The notes: a model not told the origin generated them from the letters alone. Shown: positions 27,101 through 39,530, counted from the stretch's first letter. The stretch is DNA of 64,000 nt from Archegozetes longisetosus (GCA_018873245.2 JAEMBT020000003.1:2623843-2687842), one strand, 5' to 3'. Numbers and translations are program-made.

Positions 27101-29210
27101 TGGCTTTCATTTTTTTAGTATTTTCGTGCCAAAGCCGAGAGCAACGAAACTATTGCCGGTTCTTCAAGAGATCAAATTCTACAAAAGCAAAACTCGACTA
27201 AAAATAGACTTTTGAGCAGCAAATACGTTCGCGAAATGAGCAAAGAAGACAAGGAGGAAGATGAAGAAACAGGACTGAATGTGAATACAATAGCATGTCG
27301 TCCAATTTCAGAGACATCATTAGTGACTCAGTTTAGTGCTTCGAGCAGTTCTTTAAGTGATCCAAACGCGCCCATGTGTAAAATATGCCACATGAACGCC
27401 AAGGAAAATGATCCCTTAATATCTCCTTGTCGTTGTTCCGGAACCATGCAGTACATGCATTGCGGTTGTCTTATGGTAAGTCTTCCTCCACTTCTCTCTC
27501 ACTATCAACACCAGTAGTTCCTCAGTCTCTATCACAACTGATAACACTTTAACAGACTTGAGACCTACTCTTACCTAACTTTTTACCAACCGAGTGCTTA
27601 TTAATTGATTAACCCTTTATATCTTCTTATTTTGCATTTATGTAGAGATGGCTTGAGATAACAAGCAAGAAGTCACGTAAACCCTTAAGTTGTGAATTGT
27701 GTCAATATCAATATCAGTGGCATAAAAAATTTAAGGTTAGTTGTTCTCCAAGTAGAGGTATTTTCTTAGCTATTTCTTGCCAAAAGTCAAGTGGAACTGA
27801 TCAATGTTTTGATAGCTAAATAATATGAACTTATCTCAAAAGTTGATCACTTCAAAAGTCTTCTTTTTATCCTCAAAGACTAGTTTAACCATTTGAGGCA
27901 AACAATATTTATCTTAACCTTAAATTTCGTAACCGATGACTTAACTTCTCATATTTTAAACTGATCGTTAACTTCTTCTTCTTCTCTCTTAAATAGAACC
28001 AATTTTTACGGTTTTGTTAGACATTTTTTCTGCTCATAATTATAACGTTTGAGGGTTTAATAAATGATCTTTACACTAAGATTATGCAACTGTTTCATTA
28101 TAAGACCTATTTATTCGAGATATAGGTTACTCACTATCTTAATTCACATATATGTTAACTTTTCAAAGTTGTTTTCCAAAATGATCAAAAATTATACAAA
28201 ATTGTACCAAAATCTATCTAAAAGTATATAATTTCATAAGAATTTGTGCAATTAGTCTATCATATTTTATATCCCTCTAAGTAACTTATTCAATTTACAT
28301 CCATATTGAGAGTAACGATAATTCAACCATAAGTGCTATTTTTGTTTATCATTTTTATCTAATCTGATTATTACATAATGGCTTTTAGCCTAACAGTTCT
28401 TAGAAATTGCGGACTTTTGTCACGTAAGAATAAGTACGATTCTATGGGCTAAACAGCTTTAGAGAGCTTTCAGCTATATTTCTTGATGACTGCATAGAGT
28501 GCGACAACATTTTATCAAAAGAATAATACATATTCATTAGTATTTGAAGGCTTTCATAAAATAAATGTCATTTGAATCGAAATTTTAAATTGAAGGTCAA
28601 TAGCATATTTAAAACCAAGCCTTTTTCTATTGAATCGATAACATTCTTCTTTATCTCATTAATAAAAGAATAATCACATTTCAAATCAAAGTCTAAGTCT
28701 AAGAAGTAGTTATTCAAAAATGACAAAATCTATGCAAAGTTGGTGTCAAAATGTAAAGAAAACATTGATTAGTTCACAAGTTCTGCCTTAAAAGTCATAA
28801 AAATGTCAATCATAAAGGAGACTATGAATGAATTAAAACTAATCAAACTATGAATCGATTGACAGGTGAGCCACTGGCAGTTTCCCCACTGTTCCCGAAA
28901 CGACAAGATATTGCATTTCTTATTCATAATATCATTGACTGTGATGTTGGCCTGTGCTGTAATAACAGTGATGTGCTTCAAACAAGACAGAGGCCAACGA
29001 ATAGACCCGAATCGTACAGATTTGTCACAATCAGAAATGGTGACATTGATTTGTGGCGTCTTGTTCTTCTTAGCATTTTTTACGGCAATGTATGTCGAAG
29101 TGAAAGCTCGAAACACTATCTACAAACTGGTCATAAAGTTTATTTACCTCAACCAGCAGTGGTATATTGATGAATATGATAAGAAAGACAGCGCACCCGT
29201 CAATGTATGA
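24116..29210 (+). CDS. membrane RING-CH E3 ubiquitin ligase (MARCH type)
   Basis: A membrane-associated RING-CH protein, a family that ubiquitinates membrane proteins to control their trafficking and turnover. Exons 24116-24238, 27119-27475, 27646-27735 and 28866-29210 all join in phase 0 to give 304 residues. The cytosolic N-terminus is acidic and Ser-rich. The C4HC3 RING-CH finger spans exons 2 and 3: CKIC, then PCRC, then H-x2-C in MHCGC, a conserved W just after the exon junction (RWLE), and CELC. Exon 4 encodes two hydrophobic segments (around ILHFLFIISLTVMLACAVI and MVTLICGVLFFLAFFTAMYV) joined by a short polar loop, then a tail. The two-membrane-span layout matches MARCH1/8, 4/9/11-like members, but I cannot assign a subfamily. 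Introns 1 (2.9 kb) and 3 (1.1 kb) hold no other recognisable gene. Confidence 0.9.
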
Positions 29211-30883
29211 CAAATATTGATAAACGCTGTTAACTACTTCTCCAACTTTTTTTAGTTCTTATATATTTCTATGCAATTCCAGTATTTTTGACTTTAAACT
29301 TTTCATTTCTTAACTATTCATTCGGACTTAACTTATTTATTGATCCAATTTATGCGATATTTGTTCTCAAAATCGCTTCGATTGTGCTTTTGTGCAGCTA
29401 TTCATTCAAACAGAAACTATTACTAAATCAATATTTGGTAAACTTTTCTCACAATCAAAAATTGTTTTTACACTTTATTAAATTATTTTGAATGTCGTTT
29501 AAAATGACAATTCGATTGTAAATATCATTTCATACAACTTGAAGATATGGTGATTATTATGCGCTTTTTATAACAAAGTATTCAATGAAACTTAACTGAA
29601 ACTTGCGATCAATTTGTTCAATTCAAATTTGGTGGTTTTATGTTGAACTAAAGTGCAAAATATTATCTGTTCAATGCTTTCCCTCAGATAATTCGTTATG
29701 AAACAATTTTCTTTTCATCAAATCCTATTATTTATAGACTTTCTAATCAGTCAGAATCAGTTCTACCGAGAAGTGCATCCAATACAAGTAAGACCTTACA
29801 TCAGCTAAATCTGTAGTGCATTTCTATTGCAATCGATAATCAATCGATCAATTCTTCGAATGAATTCATCATTTGGTGCTCGAGTCATGAAAACACATTT
29901 TTAAACTTTAAGATATATTTTCATGTGTTTAAAGTCATACATCATTTAAAGTGATTTTTTGTTGCGATTTAAGTAAAAATTTATCTAAAGTTCAGAATCA
30001 TTTGACTATTATTTATATTGAAATTGTCAGCCTAAAATGTTGTAGAAATATATCAAATTTGTAAATAAATGTAATGTTTTCATAATAAATTGTTGACTTA
30101 TTTTCTAAGAATTTCTAAATTTAACTCTCAATGAATTTATGAAAAATATTGTCTCTTCTAGATCCGAAGCCAAACTGATAAGTTTAAGAAAATTCATTCC
30201 GATAATCATGATTGAAAGAGAAAAGTATTCCAAAATTTTAATAAAATAACAGGTTACTTAAGAGTTATTATTTTGTTTAGATGACACAAATCTTGTGCAT
30301 AAAATTCAATTATTATCAAATTTGAAAACAAGTTTAACAACTTGATTCTCACAAAATGATAGAACTGAAAAATTGTTTAGGCCTCAAAGTCCTCACTTAA
30401 CAACTGAAATTTTTAAGTTGAATAAAAAATTGATTTTAAAAAATCAATTTTCTTAGGTTATCAATAGGTAAAGTCAGTGCTCAGTTTAATGTTTTCAAAG
30501 ACACAGAAAGTGCCAAATCGTTGACTTCTTAAACTTAAGATTAATGAAAGGCACAACTCTTAAGATCAACTAAATGATAAGAAGCCATTAACTCTTCGAG
30601 CACTAGTCATGACAATAATTGATTCAGCTAGAAGAAAAACTCATTCAAGTGAACATGACACAACTACTGTTATTATTTGTTAAATTAAATTTATTAGGAA
30701 GGAGAAACAGTTGGCAAATTTTCAAGAAAATAGCAAAACAGTTCAACAGTTTGTTCATCTCATATTTATTAGTCTAGTCTTCACTCTATTTCTATGAACT
30801 CAATTAAACATTTCTGAAAGTTTTAATCGTTTAATAGAACCAAAATTAAAACATAACTAAAGCCGCGAAATTCCGTCAGAATT
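29211..30883. other. intergenic DNA, no gene seen
   Basis: About 1.7 kb of A+T-rich sequence downstream of the RING-CH gene. The open frame at 29288-29491 is hydrophobic low-complexity sequence without family features and probably 3' untranslated or non-coding. Confidence 0.45.
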
Positions 30884-30984
30884 TCAATATTCAAACTGCG
30901 CGCGCTTTCTATAACTTCTCGGATTTTTAACCAATAATTTGATAGAATTTACTCGATAGATAAAGCGCGCAATTTGAGTATTGA
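30884..30984. promoter_or_regulatory. inverted pair of CDE/CHR-like elements
   Basis: Two 23-25 base arms face each other: 30884-30908 reads TCAATATTCAAACTGCGCGC followed by GCTTT, and 30962-30984 reads AAAGCGCGCAATTTGAG followed by TATTGA. Read on the minus strand, the left arm has GCGCGC, a short spacer, then TTTGAA. This matches the CDE (GCGCG) plus CHR (TTTGAA) arrangement bound by the DREAM/MuvB complex at cell-cycle promoters. The pair ends 66 bases before the ATG of the coiled-coil gene, a proximal promoter position. The second arm has TTTGAG in place of TTTGAA. Functional assignment is inference. Confidence 0.4.
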
Positions 30985-31050
30985 AGTAGTGTTTCGTTAC
31001 ATAATCATTCAATTATTATTACGTTTTAATTGTTTTGAACTAAAGATAAA

Positions 31051-32188
31051 ATGAATTCAATGTCTGATAGTAGCATCGACTTATCCCAACAACTAATCCA
31101 AGACTTCTCTCGTCTTAAAGAGGTTTACATTTTTTTGTATTTATTTATCTTTTTTTAAATCATTTCAATTGACTTTCAATTAATAGCTTTTGAAACAAGA
31201 AGATGAAGAAAAAGTGGTATTTCTTAAAGAAAAACAGCTGTTCGAAGAGAACAAGTCGTGGTTTTATCAACAATTCGATCAATTAAGACAACAATTGGAA
31301 GAACAAAAGGTTCTCATTAATACTCAACAAAAAAGTTTGACTAAATTTAACGAACTAAAAGGTTTTGCGAATCAGTTTTCGTTTTAAATTTCAGTTTGTT
31401 TTTCAGGTATTATTGTTTTTTGATAAATATCTTTGCTTTCCTTTTATTAATATAGAAGATAATTGTCGAATGAAATCCAGTTTATTATCAATGAATGAGT
31501 TGCTTAACCAAAAGGAAGAATCAAATAATCGATTGATTGAGAAAATGAAAAGTGATTTCAGTTTCGAATTAAACGAATTGAAGAATAATTTGGAGTCAAA
31601 TGAAGTCGAAATGAAGCGATTGAATGATTTAATTAATGAGAAAGAGATTGTAATTAATAAACTGAGAACCGAATTAGACGAAAACAAGTTTAATATTGAG
31701 AAGGATAAGAGTGAAATAAAAATGATTACCAATCAAAGATCGACAGTTTCAATAAGGAATGGATCGATAAATACAATAAATGTTTGCAATTAAATGACGA
31801 AAAAATAATTGATATAAAAGCCAACTGCTTGAGAACTATTGAGAAGACTAAAGAAGAATATGAATCACAATTAATGGCAGTTAAGAACGAAAATAAAGAT
31901 CTCTCTGAGAGGTTTTCGCTTTTGAGGCTTGAATTCGAAGCTCGAAAAATGACTCCTTTTATGAATCAAAGTAAAGGTAATAATACTATTGTGAAGAGTA
32001 GTCGCACAAATGTGGCTACAGTTGTGCCAAACAGATCAACTAATGAGAACAGACAGAAAGTTTCAATACAAGTTTTAGATTCTAACAGTGTTCAAATCGA
32101 ACCTATGGCTCAATTGATTCCTCCCAAACGCAAGAAATTGACTCCGAATAATGACTTGTATTTGCAGTTCTTGAAAGATGAGACTTAA
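31051..32188 (+). CDS. coiled-coil protein of unknown function
   Basis: I do not recognise the family. Exons are 31051-31122, 31187-31361 and 31456-32188, with in-phase GT-AG junctions. The protein (about 326 residues) is Glu/Lys/Gln/Asn-rich with heptad-like leucines over roughly residues 20-250, suggesting a long coiled coil. A basic, proline-containing C-terminal tail follows (LIPPKRKKLTPNNDLYLQFL). In exon 3 the reading frame changes near the A run at 31716-31722: the upstream frame ends with SEIK, and the downstream frame continues naturally with NDYQSKIDSFNKEW. A single missing A would restore continuity, so an assembly error or a recent mutation are both possible. The CDE/CHR-like promoter pair suggests cell-cycle expression, which would suit a centrosomal, kinetochore or meiotic coiled-coil protein, but this is inference. 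It is convergent with DNAJC25. Confidence 0.65.
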
Positions 32189-32746
32189 GTCATTCAAAAC
32201 TTATGTCTTCTCATAATTCAGTTAATTTGTATTCGCTTTCTTTTCATTGTTAACAAATTCCAGTATTTAAAACAATTTATTTTTCCGTTAAAATACTTTC
32301 TTGTTTTGTATTTAAGACATGAGTTATTACTAAAAAGATTTTCAGATCTATTACTTTCCGAAAAAATAAAAACTAAATTCACAACACTTTTGAGTATAAA
32401 ATAACATTTTTCTCCCAAATCGACGCTTTTAATGATGATTTAAAGTTAAATAAACTATCTGGTAAACCCATCAAGCATTACACGACACGCACTGATAAGC
32501 TTTTCAAAAAGCAGTGAAAAAAGCTGGAGTCTGTCAATAGGGACAACAATCATGTTATTATTAATAAAAAAAACAAACTCATGATATCGTTCGTACACTC
32601 GACTAGCCTTTTATAAAAGGAAGACACGTTTGTCACAAGTTATAACGAAATATCAATAAAAATCTGTTAATCTTCGAGGAATGTCATCTGCCCGGGTCCC
32701 CCTTTTCTCATATATCTACGATATCTTTTATAGCTCGAACTTTCGG
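32189..32746. other. convergent 3' flanks
   Basis: A 558-base interval between the stop codons of two convergent genes. It should hold the 3' untranslated regions of both. Several AATAAA-like signals occur on each strand (for example AATAAA at 32366-32371), but none can be assigned. Confidence 0.4.
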
Positions 32747-33822
32747 CTAATTGTGCTTTTGTTTCGTCATCTTTTTCTGTTTCCAGGGATCGAACTTTTC
32801 TCTGATCCAAAGTTCTTCGTCCACAAATTCCTGTATCTCATCCTCGGATAGCGCGTCCCATTGGAGTTTTGAGAGTTTCATATTTTTGCGGATTATATAT
32901 AACTTTTCTTCGTCACCAAATGGCTCTTTATTGATATTGAATTTCCAAATCCACCTAATATACCAGTAAATATATAAACCAATATTATAGGGAAGAAAAG
33001 CCAACTGAACCCATAAAATATCACGATATGTCGGCTTCGAATAACCACCCCTGATATCCATTTTCTCTTCGATTATTTTTCTGAGAATCGCTTCTTCTTC
33101 TTCTCTAATATTTTCTTTAGTCTTAAACCTATTCTTCTTTCTATTGGCCACACTATTCCCTATAAGGCCTTCAGTTTTAGCGATTTCTTGTGCTTTTAAC
33201 TTGTACTTAGGAACAGTTAAGAGATAATCGATGGCTTCCTTATACCTGGAATGCGCGGCGTAGTACTGAAAGCCAGAGATTATACTAATAGTGACCACAA
33301 TAACGATCCTGACATCAACTTTGGGCGCATATACTCTTCGATAGTATCTATAATAGTGAGCGTACATCTCGTCCGGATTGTCCAACATGTAATCATAGTC
33401 TTTACGCGAGTCTTCATCTCTTAGCACCTCGTAAGCGGTAGCAATCGCGCGGAACTTTTCGGTCGCCACTTTCTTAGCCTCTTCGCCGCGATGCACGTCT
33501 GGATGCCATTTGCGGGCGAGGGTTCGGTACGAGCGAGAGATCTCATCTCGAGTTGATTCACGTATCACTCCCAACACTTAAAAGATATGAAAAATTAAGT
33601 TATTAATTACATCATAAATATTAAGTGATCAAAACTATTAAACTATTGATTGAAATGGTTTTAGTTGACAAATATCTTAATATATTGATAGTTACCATCA
33701 TAACAGTTCTCTCGACCACAATATAGCCCTTCAATAAATGCAAAACTTGGTCTTATTACTGATGAAAACGATACTAATATTAATAATAGTTTTGTTGTTA
33801 TTATTAATGTTAGTCTAAACAT
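32747..33822 (-). CDS. DNAJC25: DnaJ homolog subfamily C member 25
   Basis: An ER-membrane J-protein. Exon 1 (33822-33696) and exon 2 (33576-32747) join in phase 1 at Val to give 318 residues; human DNAJC25 has 360. The N-terminus is a signal peptide (MFRLTLIITTKLLLILVSF, cleavage likely after SFA), followed by the family hallmark FIEGLYCGRENCYDVLGV. The J domain covers about residues 38-105, with the HSP70-activating HPD motif in KWHPDVH. A hydrophobic segment VDVRIVIVVTISIISGFQYY and a second one around LWVQLAFLPYNIGLYIYWYI fit the known membrane topology, and the charged C-terminus ends KQKKMTKQKHN. The start ATG at 33822 is preferred over one at 33827 because the latter reads into a stop after five codons. 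No defects are seen. Confidence 0.95.
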
Positions 33823-35779
33823 TTCATAACAATTTCTATTTATTTAATTATATATTAACTTATTTGTATACAAATCATTCAAATATTAACAAAAATTGAG
33901 ACTTTATAAATAATTTAGTTTTATTAATAATTTAAATTGATTAATAATTTACAAAATGATCCAATACTGATTCTGTTTCTCTCGACTGAAACGTGTCTCA
34001 CATTAAGAACATTTGATTTTTCACTCAATAGCATTCAATATCCTTAGTGTTTTCATAGGGAATACCGGTCTTTGTATTTAACAACATTCAACTCAAACTT
34101 ATGTCTTTGATAACTAAGTAAACCACATCCGTTGCATAATCAAACTTCATTTAGTTTCTATTAAAAAATTGCATAACTTTTTATTGATACTACTACAAGT
34201 TAAGGGGTATTTTATTGAAAATTATAAAATCCATTTTTGACTTGTCTGAACACTACTCGACAGGGAACGCCTACGCTTTCGTCAATTGAAAATTTTTGGA
34301 AAATCATTAAACTTTTTCAAACTTGACTAAAACATTTAAAATACAATAAATTACAGATCTGATAAATAAAAAGTAGATTTCGTGAGAAAATTGACTTAAT
34401 TTACAGGAAAGAAAAATAGGCCAAACGTTTCACCTAAATTTTATAACTAATTAATAGAATTGTTTTGACTTCAAACACTTATCAACTAATCATTAGATAC
34501 TATTTATTCAAATAAACTTTGCTTTTATTCTGTTAATAAGTTTTGTTTACGTTTTCTCATCAATTAATTATTTGAAATTCATTAATTAGAACATTACTTT
34601 CATCTACAAAAACTTTTATTCCACCATTGTGAAGAGCTATAGAGTCAGCAGTGTTTCAAACTTTAAATAACTTATGAGCGATCGCAAAGCCTGAAAAGTG
34701 AAAGCTCACAAAGTCCGAAATTCAGAACGGAGGGTGCAACGCCATATTCATTTTGATGAAATATATATACTTTCCAGATTAAAACCCCTGCGTAATAGTT
34801 TTAAACCTTAATTTATAATCTATTTTTACTTTATCTTGTAGCACTATCACAACAAATTAGTAAAATTCCATATTCAAAAATGTAGAACATTTTACGTGAA
34901 GTTAGCGACGGATTTGATAAGGGGGGGGTGCCTGTGTGCCCTCGATCCCTTTGACCTCGCCACTGCTTATGAACTGAAAATTGAACGACCGGTAGCTTTA
35001 ATTCAATTTGATAAGCGATTATACCGAAATTTTAATCATAACAGTTATTTAAAACGCGAATGAGTTCAAGTTTACTGTTTATCTTTGTTATGTTCTAATT
35101 AATGTTTATCTAACGAAATAAATAAGCCTCAAATCGTTGTTTTGATCAAGTTAATATTAAGACTCGTTTTGAAGGAATTTTAGAAGTTTTACATTGATAA
35201 ACTGAAATAATAAAAAAGCCGCAAAACTTTTAAGTTGCTTAATCAGAATTGAATTTTGCAATAAACTGATTGATTTAATATATAACTCTTAACATAACTC
35301 ATAATATAACTCTTGATGGTCTATTCAGAATTTAAACATAACAGCATTTGTTTTAATAAGAAAACCTTTCTCACTTCTAATTTAACAGTTGCTTCACTAT
35401 ATATTACATTTGTATTATAATTGAATTTCTGTCTTTATTAATCTGTGGCATTTTATAGTCTAAAGTAACTGAACAAACAAATTTGTTTATTTCAAGTGAA
35501 ACTGTTATATGATTTTCCAAGAAAAAGCTCAACATTTCCAATTAGTTTCAACCTTGAAGTTAAATTATAAACTTTTATGTTTGTTAAGAAACACTAAACT
35601 TAAAAGACTTTCCATTAAAATAAATGTTTAAAGTAATAATTATTACAATATATGCCATTTCCCTTTTGTAAAGAATTCATTCAAATAAAAGATCTGACGG
35701 TTGAAGTAGTCCTAAAATAAGTCTGACGATAATTCCTAAAAAATTCTAAATAAGTAAAAAATGAAAGTTTCAAGACCAG
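33823..35779. other. upstream flank of DNAJC25 and intergenic DNA
   Basis: No gene is visible. Apart from the hAT-like MITE at 34679-34965 the sequence is unstructured and A+T-rich. Confidence 0.45.
34679..34965. mobile_element. short hAT-like MITE
   Basis: The right end, read on the minus strand, begins CAGTGGCGAGGTCAAAGG and continues with a C-rich tract, a form typical of hAT termini. The element is bracketed by CTTATGAG (34671-34678) and CTTATGAA (34966-34973), an 8-bp duplication with one mismatch. The left end is diverged (CGATCGCAAAGCC). The higher G+C content of the right end (a run of eight Gs near 34921) contrasts with the surroundings. No coding capacity. Confidence 0.45.
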
Positions 35780-35865
35780 ATATCAATAATATGTAAACTT
35801 TTAGAACATTGACTGTTGCTAACAAGCAATTAATTCTCCAGTTGTTGGGCAACACATTCGATGCA
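35780..35865 (-). pseudogene. acyl-CoA ligase fragment (GEL motif), copy 2
   Basis: The minus strand encodes CPTTGELIAC, matching the G-P-N-Q-T-G-E-L-C block that precedes the lid of acyl-CoA synthetases and 4-coumarate:CoA ligases. A stop follows shortly. It lies downstream of the C-terminal part of the main pseudogene, where this motif should not occur, so it must belong to another decayed copy. The same roughly 80-base sequence recurs at 39430-39520. Confidence 0.4.
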
Positions 35866-36009
35866 GTTAAACTTCATTAGAGTCAATATCTGTGAGTCGT
35901 TGGAGTATTTCATTATTTTGACTATTTAAAGAAAAAAATTTAGAATTAGTTCCAAAATCAAATATCAGTTTGAATCAAATTCTCATCCCCTATTATTGTT
36001 TATAGTGAT

Positions 36010-38577
36010 TTTTTATCAACTTTTCCAACTGAAGTGTTTGAGTATAATGAGACCACCTCTTAGTTTCTTATAATCGGTTACCATTTCGTTAACATATTCT
36101 ATGAGCGTTTGTTTGTTCACTGATTGCTTTGCCTTGCTCCAGTACAAAGAAAACTCCCGGAACCTCATAATAGTCTTGATGTTTTACTACAATAACAGCT
36201 GCTTCGGCCACGTAGTCGTGGTTTAGTAACAATGTTTCTAATCCTGTTTGCAAACTAAGCCTCCCATTGATTTGATGATATTCTTATATCTATCCACAAC
36301 ATAAAATAACTCATTTTGATAATAATAATCGGCGTCACTACTTCTTAAAAAGCTTTCTTTATCAAATGATTCTACGTTAGCTTAGTATCAATAGAGATAA
36401 CCGGACGTAACAATTAAGCGTTTGATCATTACTTCTCCGACTTGATTCGAACCGTTGAGTTGACTCGTTCATGGATCAACGATCTAAATCTCGATTTCTA
36501 GTGTGACCTAACCAACAGAATTCTTAACATATGTCCATAAACTTTATCTCTCCAAACATAAGAAAAAAGTGCCACTTTAATCATGCAGTGAGCTTTGAAA
36601 GGAATACATGAATAGCAGATTTCATGATTTCTTATATTTAGAATAAGTTTAAGTTAATGGATGCCTAGTCGTAAAGAATAGAGATTCAACTTTTCAATGA
36701 GTTTTCAGCTATTCCACCTTAGCGCTTCTCCTGTTATAATCCTCTTCAGACTTGAAAGATCTTTCTTCGGTATATCTTTGTCTAGCAAATATAACACATA
36801 ATTCGTCGTCAAAAGTGCGTTTTATATCTATTCAAATGTTGATTTGAAAAATATTGTTGAATGAAACGTCTTGAATTTTCTATTTTTAAATTAGTGTTGA
36901 CAAATTTCGAATATCTTTAAGTTGGCTCAAAAATGTTTGAAATTCATCATTCTCCATCGGAAGAACTCTGAGTATGACTGAAAAATGAAAGAATGCTATT
37001 AGTAAAACTCAAAAGTATTGCGAGAGCTATATTCGTTTAATAAGAAAAGCTAAAATTATGATACTTGAGGATTATATTACGTATCCCCCTTCAAAGTTCA
37101 TGACCATTTGGCATCGCAGGAGAAGCAAGGATATACCAACGACGTCATTTTGCGAATTTATATCTTTAGGATTACTCGCATCAGCTCTAATGTCGATCAC
37201 ATTATATAACAATGTATTTAACAAATTTTGAACCATTAAAACCAGATATGGTGACCAGTACAGCTCTGGAACGCGATCAATATATGCATCCTGAGATATT
37301 AGAGGTCAGAACATATTTATCGCTGATTATGTTTATCTGATCTTCGGGTTGAGTTTGAGCTGTTAGATTTACGAGGTTCTTATGAGTACATGTCACAGGC
37401 TTTGGACGTTTAGTACTACCACTAACAAGAATGAACATTGTTATCTCTTCGTCAGAGTCAACTCTCTCAGGTAAATCATATTTTAAATCAAAATTATTAT
37501 AGTTATACAATTCTGAAAATTGGATATCATTTGATTTATTCTCTGATTTCAAGTTCTCAGATATACAATCATTTTCTAATTCGAACTAGAAACCACTTAA
37601 ACTAATTTTATTGATAACGGATACAAATTCATCAACGTGTTAGTCCGAAATATTTTCTTACTTTCATTTGTAATGAATTATTAGCAGTTTTTTGAGCCAA
37701 CTTTAAGTTCTCAACACTAGAAACTATAAATCTAGTACCAGTTCCTTCAACAGTATTGGAAAATTCGCCTTAAATCTGATTTTATCAAATAAATACTTCA
37801 GAAACTCATTCAAATTACGCCACTGTTACTCGAACAACTATGAAGCTCTGAAACTGGGGTTTCATCAGAATTTTTTCTTGAAAAGCTTCAGTAAACTGAC
37901 GAGACACTTTAATTGAGAATAACTATAAACTTCGCAATGGAGACACTTGAGTCAATACAGATGTTTTTACCTTAGTCTTCTTGGAACTAACTCAGTAAAA
38001 ATAAAAACCTAGCTCGTAAATCAGGATTGTCCCAATTCCGATGGTCCAGGGAGAGCGCAATTTTTTGTTCAAATTATTGGGGTGGATGGAAGGCATACCC
38101 GTAATATTAAATTTCAAAATCGTTGGAGTGGGTACCTCAAGGTATAACAAATTTTGAGCTTTGGGGAGGGACTAGACCAACCAAGATCTTCTCCAAAAGC
38201 AATCTTTATTTTAAAAATTTAAAAACTCTACTAGAATATAAAATCTCGTTATCATGTTCACATTGAAATGAATTACAAGGAAAACTTTTGAAATTTGTCA
38301 AAATAATAAAATAAGCATGTTTCTATGGAATATAACATTGCGTAACAATGTTTTGTTTTTGAACCACGCAATCTCACGATAAGGAAAAGTCTGAAGAGAT
38401 CCCGCGAAAGCACCATCGACTGCCATGATACCGATTAAACAAATCAAGTAATAAATCGAGTAATTAGGAGAGAAAAAGAATACGGCATATCGTTCATTGA
38501 GACCAAAATCAACAAGAGCTGCCTCATCTTTCAACACACGTAAACAAGCCTCTTTTGTTCCGACAAGTGTCTTCTAC
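36010..38577 (-). pseudogene. decayed acyl-CoA ligase (4CL/luciferase-like)
   Basis: Scattered minus-strand segments match the adenylate-forming enzyme family in the expected order. At 38537-38390 is an N-terminal block (LVDFGLNERYAVFFFSPNY). At 37470-37360 is a degenerate AMP-binding P-loop, FILVSGSTKRPKPVTCTHKN, where functional enzymes have SSGTTGLPKG. At 36350-36260 is DADYYYQNELFYVVDRYKN with IIKSMG. At 36240-36100 is LETLLLNHDYVAEAAVI with VPGVFFVLEQG, and at 36080-36010 is EYVNEMVTDYKKLRGG, the C-terminal lid. Reading frames change between neighbouring blocks several times and in-frame stops occur, so no single product is possible. These enzymes normally activate fatty or aromatic acids with ATP and CoA, often in peroxisomes. 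It is a host-gene relic rather than a working gene. Confidence 0.7.
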
Positions 38578-39429
38578 TAGAATGAGAGTCAATATGCTAT
38601 CAAGTTAAGACTTACTATCAGTTGAAACTTGAATCTTCAACATAACTATGAAGTTTCCTCAATTATATTTTGAAAGTGCATACAATAACTTCTCTGTTAG
38701 TATCTAATGATTAAATATTGTCCAATATATTTTTAGCTACTGAAACTTTCAGATAAAGAATAATAGGTATAATAGATCCCAATATTTTACTTTTCAATTT
38801 TTATAATACGGATTATTATTTTAAAATATATATATTTCTATTTTAAATCTTCAAACAATTACTAATTGTGCGCTAATGTGCAGATATCTAATTCAATTGA
38901 TAGATCAAATTTGGAAATGTAAAATTAGTGAATTATTAGTCAGGGATGAGCTTGTAGTTGTCTTCCCTCTTACGTTAGAGGTACCAAAAATAATTGAAGG
39001 TTATTACGAACACGATTATGAATTTACTATCTATTGTATGGCTTATATACACAACCATCTATCCATATTTTGGGTCTTCAGTGCAAGTAAACGTTTGCGT
39101 TTGATTATATTTAAGAATCTAATTTTTGTGGTCAATTCAGTGCTTAAAACCTCACAGTATTTAATCCAATACGAAAGATTTTCTTGTTTCTGATCCAATA
39201 ACTGCTTCATTAAATATATTGAAATGATTGTCTTAAAATCTGTAAGCTCTTTGTATTCTCAGTTAACTGATAAACAAATTAATTTCTTATTCTAAATTTT
39301 GCATGTTTTTCATAGGAGATTTCAAGGTTTTCAATTAATTTAACTCTTCAGTACATGTTTACTAAAAATAGCTCACAATAACAACTCAAACTTTAAACAA
39401 GCGGTGAAAACTAAGGATTTAAGGACTAG

Positions 39430-39530
39430 AATTAAATAAGATGTAAACCTGTAGAACACTCATTTTATTAATAAGCAATTAATTCTCGAGTTGTTGGACA
39501 ACACATAGAATACCGTGAATTGGTTGTGCC
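39430..39530 (-). pseudogene. acyl-CoA ligase fragment (GEL motif), copy 3
   Basis: This is a near-duplicate of 35780-35865 in the same orientation: both contain AGCAATTAATTCTC and GTTGTTGG-CAACACAT-type blocks on the plus strand, and the minus strand reads CCPTTRELIAY. It is upstream (on the minus strand) of the N-terminal block of the main pseudogene, so it probably marks the remains of a third tandem copy. Confidence 0.35.

Noticed and set aside
28769-29170. Minus-strand and second plus-strand frames over the last MARCH exon
   Set aside because: They are shadows of the real exon, which has two membrane spans and joins in phase to the RING-CH exons.
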